Below are positions 53,528 to 61,168 of a DNA stretch of 64,000 nt, piece by piece. Position 1 is the first letter of the stretch; each line of letters opens with the position of its first letter. The stretch is from CAIVVT01 sp052145115 (GTDB taxonomy: Bacteria > Acidobacteriota > Terriglobia > Bryobacterales > Bryobacteraceae), in the NCBI GenBank assembly GCA_052145115.1, contig JBKQPG010000054.1, positions 32,913 to 96,912 of the forward strand. Direction: 5' to 3'. The notes below the pieces were generated by a model. The model ran no database searches. It was not told the DNA's origin and saw nothing but the letters and a program-made list of their open reading frames with translations. The position numbers and the translations under genes are program-made.

Positions 53528-54969
53528 CCTTTCCCCCTGGACTTGCCGCGATCCATCCAGAATCGCTCGATTTCCTCCAGCGTTTTGCCACGCGTCTCAG
53601 GCACGGCGAACGCCACGAACAGTGCCGTAAACGCGCACGCTGCGGCGTAGATCAACTGCACACCGGACTGCCCCAGCAGCCGCGACAGCGTCGGGAAGCT
53701 CATCGTCAGAGCGGTGCACGCCGCCCACAGGGCCACCGTGCCGACGGCCATCGCGCGCCCGCGAATCTTGGTCGGGAAGATCTCCGCCAACAACACCCAC
53801 ACCCCCGGGCCCAGCCCGACCGCAAACGTCCCCGAGCACAGGAACATCATCACCACCACCGGCACCGCCGGCGGGTGCGGCAGGTTGAACAGGATCGCCA
53901 GGCCGATCCAGCACAGGCCCATCAATCCCGCGGAAATGATCAGCAGCGCCTTGCGCCCGATGCGGTCGATCAGATTCAGCGCCAGGATCGTCGCGACGAA
54001 GTTCACTCCGCCGATCAGCGCCAGCGCGCCGAGCGCCGGCGCCCCGGCAGTCTGCGCATGCCACCCCAGCACGTCGTTCAGCGTGATCGACCCGTAGAAC
54101 AGCAACGTGTTGACGCCCACCCATTGCTGCATTACCGCCATTACCAGCGCGATCACCAGCGACCGCCGCATGCGCGGTTCAAACAACTCGGAAAGCGTGC
54201 CGCTCTCCAGTTTTATGGTTTCTCGCAGTTCGTCGATCGCCGTCGTCGCCTCTTTCGTTCCGGCCGCGCGCTCGAGCACCGCCAGCGCTTCGCCTTCGCG
54301 TCCCTTTTCCGTCAGCCAGCGCGGACTCTCCGGCACGAACAGCATCGCAATCAGCAGGAACAGGGCCGGAATCGCGGCCACGGCGAACATCCAGCGCCAG
54401 CTCTCGCTGCCAAAAAACGACAGTCCCCAATTGGCCAGATAGGACAGCAGAATGCCCGTCACGATCGCCATCTGGTTCAGGCCCACCAGTTGGCCGCGGA
54501 TGCGCGCCGGCGAGATCTCGGCGATGTACAGCGGCGCCAGCAGGCTCGCCGCGCCCACCGCGAAGCCGCCCAGCAGCCGCGCCACCACGAAGCCGCCCGG
54601 CACACCCGCCACGTATCCCAAAGGCAGCATGTGGGGGAACGCCGAGCAGATCGCCGAGAAGCCGAACAGCGCCGCCGACAGCAGCAGCGCTTTCTTGCGT
54701 CCCCATCCGTCGCTCAACGTTCCGGCGAAGGCGGCGCCGATGATGCAGCCCGCCAGCAGGCTGCTGGTGGCGATCTCCGTCCCCAGCTCCGACAGATGCC
54801 ACAGCGGCCTGAGGTAAACGATCGCTCCGCTGATGACCGCGATGTCGAAGCCGAACAACAGCCCCGACGTCGCCGCCACAGCGGAAACGAAGTACACGAA
54901 CGCCCGGCTGCCTTCGCGCGACGCGCGACCGCTCACCGCGGCCGCCGCGGCCTTCGATGCCTCCGCCAC
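53524..54969 (-). CDS. Sugar porter (MFS, SP family)
   Basis: 481 residues with 12 helices, starting at a GTG. SP-family signatures: GLLFGFDIAVISGAI in helix 1, GRKKALLLSA in loop 2-3, PESPRWLTEKGR after helix 6, DRIGRKALL in loop 8-9 and PETRGKTLEEIE at the end. The usual substrates are hexoses, pentoses or inositol. It lies in the middle of the methyl-transfer operon, so the operon may handle a methylated sugar or polyol. Confidence 0.88.
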   Translation of the reverse strand: MAEASKAAAAAVSGRASREGSRAFVYFVSAVAATSGLLFGFDIAVISGAIVYLRPLWHLSELGTEIATSSLLAGCIIGAAFAGTLSDGWGRKKALLLSAALFGFSAICSAFPHMLPLGYVAGVPGGFVVARLLGGFAVGAASLLAPLYIAEISPARIRGQLVGLNQMAIVTGILLSYLANWGLSFFGSESWRWMFAVAAIPALFLLIAMLFVPESPRWLTEKGREGEALAVLERAAGTKEATTAIDELRETIKLESGTLSELFEPRMRRSLVIALVMAVMQQWVGVNTLLFYGSITLNDVLGWHAQTAGAPALGALALIGGVNFVATILALNLIDRIGRKALLIISAGLMGLCWIGLAILFNLPHPPAVPVVVMMFLCSGTFAVGLGPGVWVLLAEIFPTKIRGRAMAVGTVALWAACTALTMSFPTLSRLLGQSGVQLIYAAACAFTALFVAFAVPETRGKTLEEIERFWMDRGKSRGKG

Positions 54970-54973
54970 CGGT

Positions 54974-55615
54974 CTAATTCCCCGCGCCCAGCAGCCTGCG
55001 CGTCATGGCCACGGCCGAGTTGGCGTTTTCGCCGTACCCATCCGCGCCGATCTCGTTCGCGTATTGCGTGGTCACCGGCGCGCCGCCCACCAGCACCTTT
55101 ACGCTGTCCCGCACGCCGGCCTGCTTCAGCGCCTCGATCGTCGTCTTCATCGACGGCATCGTCACCGTCAGCAACGCCGACAGGCACACCACTTGAGCGC
55201 CCTTTTCCTTCACCGCTTCGACGAATTTTTCCGGCGCCACATCCGCCCCCAGGTCGAGCACCTCGAAGCCGCCGCCCTCCAGCATCGAGGCGACCAGGTT
55301 CTTGCCGATGTCGTGCAGGTCGCCCTTCACCGTTCCCACGGCGACACGCCCCGCCGACTTCACCCCCGAGGCCACCAGCAGCGGCCGGATCAGCGCCATC
55401 GCGGCCTTCATCGCCCGCGCCGCCAGCAGCAGTTCGGGCACGAAGTAATCCTCCGCCTCGAAACGCCGCCCGGCCTCGTCCATGGCCGGCACCATCGCGT
55501 CCGTCACCAGCTTCAGCGGCTCGACGCCCTCGTCCAGCGCCTGCTTCGTAACTGCCGCGGAGGTCTTCGCATCCCCCTCCAACACGGCCGTATAAAGTAT
55601 TGCTAAGTCTGCCAT
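54974..55615 (-). CDS. Corrinoid protein (MtbC/MttC-type)
   Basis: 213 residues. The N-terminal helical cap (1-90) is followed by a B12-binding Rossmann domain with GDLHDIG (98-104): Asp99, His101 and Gly104 form the DxHxxG motif that coordinates cobalt. The later SALLTVTMPSMK and VLVGGAPVT complete the cofactor site. It takes the methyl group from the substrate methyltransferase and passes it on. Only 4 bp from the sugar porter gene. Confidence 0.92.
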   Translation of the reverse strand: MADLAILYTAVLEGDAKTSAAVTKQALDEGVEPLKLVTDAMVPAMDEAGRRFEAEDYFVPELLLAARAMKAAMALIRPLLVASGVKSAGRVAVGTVKGDLHDIGKNLVASMLEGGGFEVLDLGADVAPEKFVEAVKEKGAQVVCLSALLTVTMPSMKTTIEALKQAGVRDSVKVLVGGAPVTTQYANEIGADGYGENANSAVAMTRRLLGAGN

Positions 55616-55634
55616 TGTCCTCTCCGTTAGGCGC

Positions 55635-56909
55635 TCAGCGCCCGTTGAATTCTTTCACGGCGCCCAGCATTGCCACAATGTTCGCCACCGGCGTTCCGGC
55701 CTGGATATTGTGGATCGCGTTGAAAACAAAGCCGCCGTTTTTCGCGAACACTTCGCAGCGCCTCAGCACCTGTTCCCGCACCTCGTCCGAGGTCCCGAAC
55801 GGCAGCGTCTTCTGCGTATCGACGCCCCCGCCCCAGAACGTGATCCGCTCGCCGTAGCGGGCCTTGAGCCCTTCCGGCTCCATCCCCGCCGCCGAGCACT
55901 GCACCGGATTCAGGATATCGAAACCGGCCTCGATCATCGATTCGACGAATCGATCCACCGCCCCGCAGGAATGTTTGAAACATTTCCACGTCGTGTTGCG
56001 ATGGATCCATCCGCAAACCTCGCGGTAATACGGCAGCCACAGATCGCGGAACGTGGCCGTCGAGCAGAACGCCGAGTTCTGCGTGCCGAAATCCGTCCCG
56101 CAGATGACCACGACGTCGATCAGATCGCCCGCCGCCGCGTGGATCTTCTCCAGATTCTTCAGCCCGATCTCGCATTGCCGGCTGAATATCGCGTGGATGT
56201 ACGGCTTGCGGCTGCGCGTGCTCATGTACCACTCGGCGACGTCGCGGATGCCCCGCGGATCCTTCATTCCAGGCCCCGGCACCTGCGCGATGTCCCCGAA
56301 ATTTGTGCCTACCGGCCACGCCACCACCGCCCGGCCACTCGCTCGCGCCACGCGCGCATCCGAGGCGAACTCCGCCACCTCGGCGTCGGTGATTGCGCTG
56401 AACTCCTCGCAGTTGTCCTCCGGATTCAGCCGGTTCTCGTCGAAATGCTTCTGCCGGATGATGCTGTCGAAGAACTGTCCGCCCTTCGGCATCCGCCCGC
56501 TCGGCGCGGCCGTCCGGTCGCCTTGCGGGTAGATCAGCGTGTCACCCTTCTCGTCCGTGGTCGTCTCGAACCCGCCCGCGATCAGCACCTCCAGGCCGTT
56601 GAAGTTCCACTCTTTCCACTTCTCATTGCGGAAGCCGAACATGGTGCCCCGCCGGAACAGGCCCTCGGTGTCGATGCCCATCGCCCGCTGCAGGTCGTCC
56701 TCGATCAGCCCCAGCATCTGGTACGGCTCGAGTACTTTCACCAGCCGCTTCTCGAGACCGTAGTACTCGCGCAGCGCGGCCACGCAGGTCACATGGACGC
56801 CCGTGACCGCCGTCGCGCCGAAATCTACAGGCACGCGCGCGGGCTGCCGGTGCGCCAGGGCGTCCAGCACCAATTGTCGGGACAGGCTCGGTGTCGTCAG
56901 GGTTGCCAC
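55635..56909 (-). CDS. URO-D-type methyltransferase, paralogue 1
   Basis: 424 residues. TIM-barrel pattern of the uroporphyrinogen-decarboxylase superfamily: RVPVDFGATAV near the start, GTNFGDIAQVPGPG, CGTDFGTQNSAFCS, and FKHSCGAVDRF with the likely His-x-Cys zinc site. It is much longer than MtaA-type enzymes. Nineteen bp before the corrinoid gene, so it is a candidate substrate-specific methyltransferase that demethylates the operon's substrate. It is strongly similar throughout to the next gene. Confidence 0.8.
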   Translation of the reverse strand: MATLTTPSLSRQLVLDALAHRQPARVPVDFGATAVTGVHVTCVAALREYYGLEKRLVKVLEPYQMLGLIEDDLQRAMGIDTEGLFRRGTMFGFRNEKWKEWNFNGLEVLIAGGFETTTDEKGDTLIYPQGDRTAAPSGRMPKGGQFFDSIIRQKHFDENRLNPEDNCEEFSAITDAEVAEFASDARVARASGRAVVAWPVGTNFGDIAQVPGPGMKDPRGIRDVAEWYMSTRSRKPYIHAIFSRQCEIGLKNLEKIHAAAGDLIDVVVICGTDFGTQNSAFCSTATFRDLWLPYYREVCGWIHRNTTWKCFKHSCGAVDRFVESMIEAGFDILNPVQCSAAGMEPEGLKARYGERITFWGGGVDTQKTLPFGTSDEVREQVLRRCEVFAKNGGFVFNAIHNIQAGTPVANIVAMLGAVKEFNGR

Positions 56910-57025
56910 GCCGGACGCTCCTTATCTCATGAGAATCTGCGTTGATCCTACCGGAATCCCCAGTTTGGAGCAAATCCGCGGCCAACGGCCCGCCGGGCGC
57001 TCTCCTCGTTTCTTTCGGATGGCGG

Positions 57026-58300
57026 CTACCGCCCGTTGAACTCCCGCACCGCCTCCAGCATAGCCACGATGTTCTGCACCGGCGTTCCGGCCTGCACATT
57101 GTGCACCGCGTTGAACACGAATCCGCCCCCCGCCGAGAACGCTTCGCACCGCCGCAGCACCTGCTCCCTGACCTCCGCCGCCGTCCCGAACGGCAGCGTG
57201 TGCTGCGTGTCCACGCCGCCGCCCCAGAACGCGATCCGCCCGCCGAACTCGGCCTTCAGTGACTGCGCTTCCATCCCCGCCGCCGAGCACTGCACCGGAT
57301 TCAGCACGTCGAAGCCGGCCTCGATGAACGGGTCGATGAAACGCCGCACCGATCCGCAGGAATGTTTGAAACATTTCCACTTTGTGTTGCGGTGGATCCA
57401 TCCGCAGATCTCGCGGTAATGCGGCAGCCACAGCTCGCGGAAAGTCCGCGCCGAGCAGAAGCTCGAATTCTGCGTTCCAAAATCGGTACCGCAGACGTAC
57501 ACGATGTCCACCATGTCCCCCACCGCCGGGCCGAGCTTCTCCAGGTTCTTCAGCGCCACCTCGCACTGCCGCTGGAACACCGCCTGGATGTACTCCCGGC
57601 GGCTGCTCGTACTGACATACCATTCGGCCACGTCGCGGATGCCGCGCGGATCCTTCAGGCCCGGCCCGGGCACATTGGAGATGTCGCCGAAGGCCATGCC
57701 GCCGAACGCCGCGACCACCGCCCGGCCCGTCGCCCGCGCCCGCTTCGCATCCTCTGCGATGGCCGCCACATCGTCCGAGCTCAGCTCCGTGAACTCCTCG
57801 CAGTTGTCTTCCGGATTCAGGTGGTTCTCGTCGAAGTGGTTCTGCCGGATGATAGCGTCGAAGAACTGGCCGTCCTTGGGCATCCGCCCGCTCGGCGCCG
57901 CCGTCCGGTCGCCCTGTGGGTAGATCAGCGTGTCGCCGCTCGCATCGACGCTGGTCTCGAATCCGTTTCCGACCAGGACCTCAAGCCCGTTCAGCCGCCA
58001 CGGCTTCCAGTTCTCGTTCAGGTACCCGAATTTCGTCCTGCGCCGGACCACCCCTTCCGTGTCGATGCCTAGCGCCTGTTTGAGATCCTCTTCCATCAGC
58101 CCCAGCATCTGGAATGGCTCCAGCAACTTCACCGGACGCCGCTCCAGGCTGTAGTGCTCCCGCAGCGCCGCCACCACGCTCACGTGCATGCCGCTCACGA
58201 TCGTGCCCCCGAAATCCACCGGCAGCCGCGAAGGCTGGCGCCGCTCGAGCGCCTCCAGAACAATATGGCGCGAAGTCGTTGCGGTTGTCGGAGTTCCCAT
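57026..58300 (-). CDS. URO-D-type methyltransferase, paralogue 2
   Basis: 424 residues from the ATG at 58300, which has GGGAGGG at proper distance; earlier starts at 58357 and 58333 lack it. By eye, it is about 70% identical to the downstream gene, with the same length and motifs (FDVLNPVQCSAAGME, GGGVDTQHTLPFGT). The pair must be a tandem duplication. Two copies could form a heteromer or prefer different substrates. It opens the methyl-transfer operon. Confidence 0.8.
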   Translation of the reverse strand: MGTPTTATTSRHIVLEALERRQPSRLPVDFGGTIVSGMHVSVVAALREHYSLERRPVKLLEPFQMLGLMEEDLKQALGIDTEGVVRRRTKFGYLNENWKPWRLNGLEVLVGNGFETSVDASGDTLIYPQGDRTAAPSGRMPKDGQFFDAIIRQNHFDENHLNPEDNCEEFTELSSDDVAAIAEDAKRARATGRAVVAAFGGMAFGDISNVPGPGLKDPRGIRDVAEWYVSTSSRREYIQAVFQRQCEVALKNLEKLGPAVGDMVDIVYVCGTDFGTQNSSFCSARTFRELWLPHYREICGWIHRNTKWKCFKHSCGSVRRFIDPFIEAGFDVLNPVQCSAAGMEAQSLKAEFGGRIAFWGGGVDTQHTLPFGTAAEVREQVLRRCEAFSAGGGFVFNAVHNVQAGTPVQNIVAMLEAVREFNGR

Positions 58301-58372
58301 GTCGCCGACCCTCCCCTGCAAATCCTCGCTCATCCTGACCGGCCGCCCCGCAGCCAATCGAGCTGCCCGTCC

Positions 58373-58990
58373 TTACATCAGGAATTCGAACAATGACGCT
58401 ACCGCGAACAGCGGTAGCGACAGCACATAGATCCACCCCGCGTCCCGCAGCGCCTCGTAAGGAATCCGCAGCCACGGCACCCGCGGACCGTGATAGCCCG
58501 TCCGGCGTTCGCTGGCGAACGCGGCGATCCCTAAGCTCACCCCCGCGCCTCCGGCCAGCGAGTAAGGGATTAGCTGCAACAGCAGCGTCACCAGGTAGTA
58601 GAACGCTTCATAGGGCTTCGCCAGCCGGCTCCTGTGCTCTCCGTCGACGGAAACCACTCCCCCCACCCAGCCCCGGAATACAGCCACTCCGTACCCCGCC
58701 GGTGGGCAATACCCGGCCACCAGGCTGCTCGCCCCGCCAAACGCATTGCCCGCGGCATCCAGTCCCGCCGCGGCCAGCCGGTTCGCCTTCTGGTACTGCT
58801 TCAGGATCGGCGACTCCCGCTGCGCCGTGCCCACCAGTTTGTCCCGGTAATCAAGCGCCCGGCGGTTCCCCGCGTGCACCATCACGAACCCCGCGCTTAA
58901 GCCCACGGCGTACGCCAGCGCGATGCTCCAGATGCCGAATCTGGCGTTCTTCAACGCCCGCCCGATGCGCTTATAGGCCCAGTCATTCAT
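58373..58990 (-). CDS. Multi-pass membrane protein, possibly SpoIIM-like
   Basis: 205 residues with a first helix at about 20-38, a helix near 138-160 (LVTLLLQLIPYSLAGGAGVSL) and one near the C-terminus. The loop between holds charged helices and a Gly-rich part (GGASSLVAGYCPP). The pattern is like stage II sporulation M (DUF95)-family proteins, which occur widely in non-spore-formers, but the match is loose. It precedes the methyl-transfer operon on the same strand by 72 bp. Confidence 0.5.
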   Translation of the reverse strand: MNDWAYKRIGRALKNARFGIWSIALAYAVGLSAGFVMVHAGNRRALDYRDKLVGTAQRESPILKQYQKANRLAAAGLDAAGNAFGGASSLVAGYCPPAGYGVAVFRGWVGGVVSVDGEHRSRLAKPYEAFYYLVTLLLQLIPYSLAGGAGVSLGIAAFASERRTGYHGPRVPWLRIPYEALRDAGWIYVLSLPLFAVASLFEFLM

Positions 58991-59086
58991 CGCTTAGCCG
59001 TGTCTCTGCTCTGACTGCCAAAGCCTATCATCTCGCTCTGCGGATTGCGGTTGGCCGGCGGATTGTCGCGGGCATCGGTGCTGCCG

Positions 59087-59488
59087 TCAGCCCTTGACCG
59101 GTACGCCGGAGACATCGCTCACCCCGGCGCGCTTCGCGCGCTGAACGAACGGCTTGTCGAAAGAAACAAACTTGGCGCCGTGCGGCCTGCTGGTCAAATG
59201 CAGGGCATCGGCGAGTTCGATTCCCTCCGCCGTGAGTGCCAGGGCGGCGGCCACCGACGCCTCATCCTCCGCGTGGACGCTCGCCAGACCGAGCAACTTC
59301 GTGAGCGCTTCCCGCACCGCCTGATCCTCAAACCCGTATACGCTTCCGAGCACCCACCCCGTCTCCAGGAGAACCGTTTTCGCGATCCATACCGGCCCGG
59401 AGGCAACCAGCGACCGCGCCGCGGCCGCCTGCCTGGGGTCGTCGCCGGTAAGCAGCCGGACCAATACGTTAGTATCGACCGCGATCAT
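59087..59488 (-). CDS. vapC: VapC-type PIN-domain toxin
   Basis: 133 residues, a PIN nuclease. The acidic residues are Asp5 (MIAVDTNVLV), Glu42 (LLETGWV), Asp94 (ELADALH) and Asp111 (SFDKPF), so the Mg site is complete. VapC proteins cut tRNA or rRNA. Its start lies 20 bases inside the antitoxin gene, the usual coupling. Confidence 0.88.
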   Translation of the reverse strand: MIAVDTNVLVRLLTGDDPRQAAAARSLVASGPVWIAKTVLLETGWVLGSVYGFEDQAVREALTKLLGLASVHAEDEASVAAALALTAEGIELADALHLTSRPHGAKFVSFDKPFVQRAKRAGVSDVSGVPVKG

Positions 59489-59735
59489 GGCGCCGCTTCA
59501 CTTCCCGCTCAATCCCGGCACGCAACTGCGCTAACGTTTTCGGTCGGCCCTTGGTAGCCAGACAGCCGGCCACTTCGTCGATCTCCGTGCGCGCGAATCG
59601 GGCCGCGGGACGCAGCAAAATTCCGTCGCCGCTCTCCTCCAGCGTGAATTCCGTGCCCGGCCCCCACGCCCGGGAATCACGAATGCTCTTGGGCAGGATG
59701 ATCTGGCCCTTCGTCGAAAGCCGGGTCAATTCCAT
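59469..59735 (-). CDS. vapB: AbrB-type antitoxin (VapB)
   Basis: 88 residues. MELTRLSTKGQIILPKSIR is the swapped-hairpin AbrB/MazE DNA-binding fold, followed by a C-terminal region that should bind and block the toxin. First gene of the pair. Such antitoxins repress their own promoter. Confidence 0.87.
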   Translation of the reverse strand: MELTRLSTKGQIILPKSIRDSRAWGPGTEFTLEESGDGILLRPAARFARTEIDEVAGCLATKGRPKTLAQLRAGIEREVKRRHDRGRY

Positions 59736-59847
59736 GGGTAAGACTCCAGTAAGATTATCTCACATCCGCGCTGTCCGGATACCCCGCGCGCTTCTCTTCT
59801 AATATGGAAATGGTGGCCCTGCCCGCCGCTCATCCGTGGAGTCATCC

Positions 59848-60885
59848 ATGCTCATGAAAGCCCTCGTCAAGGCGCGCCCCGAGCCCGGTCTGTGGCTCGA
59901 AGAGGTCTCCGTCCCTGCCGTTGGCATCAATGACGTTCTGATTCGCGTCGATCGCACCTCCATCTGCGGCACCGACGTCCACATCTGGAATTGGGATGAA
60001 TGGGCGCAAAAAACAATCCCCGTGCCCATGGCCGTCGGCCACGAGTTCGTCGGCCATATCGTCGAGGTCGGTTCCAACGTCCTCGACCTCAAGCCCGGCG
60101 ACCGCGTTTCGGGCGAAGGCCACGTCGTCTGCGGACGCTGCCGCAACTGTCTCGCCGGGCGCCGCCATCTGTGCGCCCATTCGCAGGGCGTCGGCGTCAA
60201 CCGCCCCGGCTGCTTCGCCCAGTTCGTCTCCATTCCAGCCGCCAACGTGTGGCGTCATCACGACACCATCCCTGACGAGGTCGCCTCGTTTTTCGATCCC
60301 TTCGGCAACGCCGTCCACACCGCCCTGGCCTTTCCCGTGGACGGCGAGGATGTGCTCATCACCGGCGCCGGGCCCATCGGCATCATGGCCTCGGCCGTGG
60401 TGCGCCATTGCGGCGCGCGCCACATCGTCATTACCGACGTCAACCCGGCCCGGCTCGAGCTGGCCCGGCGTTTCGGTATCACCGAAGCCGTCGACGCCAC
60501 GCGCGAGACTCTCCCGGGCGTGCAGAAGCGGCTCGGCATGCGGGAGGGTTTCGACGTCGGCCTGGAGATGTCCGGCAATGGCCGCGCCCTGCGCGACATG
60601 ATCGACAACATGCGCCACGGCGGTTCCATCGCTCTGCTCGGCATCCCCAACCAGGAGGTCGCCATCGATTGGAACAAGGTGATCTTCAACATGCTGACGA
60701 TCCAGGGCATCTACGGCCGCGAGATGTTCGAAACCTGGTACAAGATGACCGTCTTTATCGAGTCCGGGCTCGACCTGACGCCGATCATCACCCACCGTTT
60801 CCGCTACGACGAGTTCACGCTGGGCTTCGACGCCATGCGCTCCGGAGCCTCTGGCAAGGTCATTCTGGACTGGACCTGCGCCTGA
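59848..60885 (+). CDS. tdh: Zinc-dependent medium-chain dehydrogenase, L-threonine 3-dehydrogenase-like
   Basis: 345 residues from the ATG at 59848 with GGAG seven bases upstream; a GTG at 59836 and an ATG at 59854 are alternatives. Catalytic zinc: Cys40 (SICGTDVHIW) and GHEFVG. Structural zinc: the CGRCRNC...C set. Cofactor site: GAGPIGIMA. GTDVHIWNWDEW, and the C-terminal ETWYKM and TPIITHRF, are typical of Tdh, which oxidises L-threonine to 2-amino-3-ketobutyrate with NAD+. No kbl gene (the usual partner) is in the window. The 3' end is duplicated 200 bp downstream. Confidence 0.85.
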   Translation: MLMKALVKARPEPGLWLEEVSVPAVGINDVLIRVDRTSICGTDVHIWNWDEWAQKTIPVPMAVGHEFVGHIVEVGSNVLDLKPGDRVSGEGHVVCGRCRNCLAGRRHLCAHSQGVGVNRPGCFAQFVSIPAANVWRHHDTIPDEVASFFDPFGNAVHTALAFPVDGEDVLITGAGPIGIMASAVVRHCGARHIVITDVNPARLELARRFGITEAVDATRETLPGVQKRLGMREGFDVGLEMSGNGRALRDMIDNMRHGGSIALLGIPNQEVAIDWNKVIFNMLTIQGIYGREMFETWYKMTVFIESGLDLTPIITHRFRYDEFTLGFDAMRSGASGKVILDWTCA

Positions 60886-61046
60886 AACGCGCCTTCGCCC
60901 GCGCGGGAGAGTTGCGCATTTACCGTCAAAACACCGTCTTCTGACCACAAAAACTTGTGTCTTGGTGGTTCCGCGTATCTATGGTTTTCTAAAGGACTTA
61001 TCTGGATTTCACGCAATTCGCGGCACCGCGCAAAAACACCGCCTCC

Positions 61047-61112
61047 GAGGCCCTCGACGCCATGCCTTCCGGCGCCTCGCGTAAGCTCATCCTCGACTGG
61101 ACTTGCGCCTGA
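61047..61112 (+). pseudogene. Duplicated fragment of the tdh 3' end
   Basis: Twenty-one codons and a TGA that repeat the end of the preceding gene: ALDAMPSGASRKLILDWTCA here against FDAMRSGASGKVILDWTCA in tdh. The nucleotide match is high but not exact. It has no start, and the 160 bases between the copies contain no dehydrogenase sequence. It is a decaying remnant of a second dehydrogenase or of a duplication. Confidence 0.75.
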
Positions 61113-61168
61113 GCTGTAACCCCCGCCTGCGGCCAGCGGCTACGCTGTTGCCCCGCCCTGCGCCCGCC

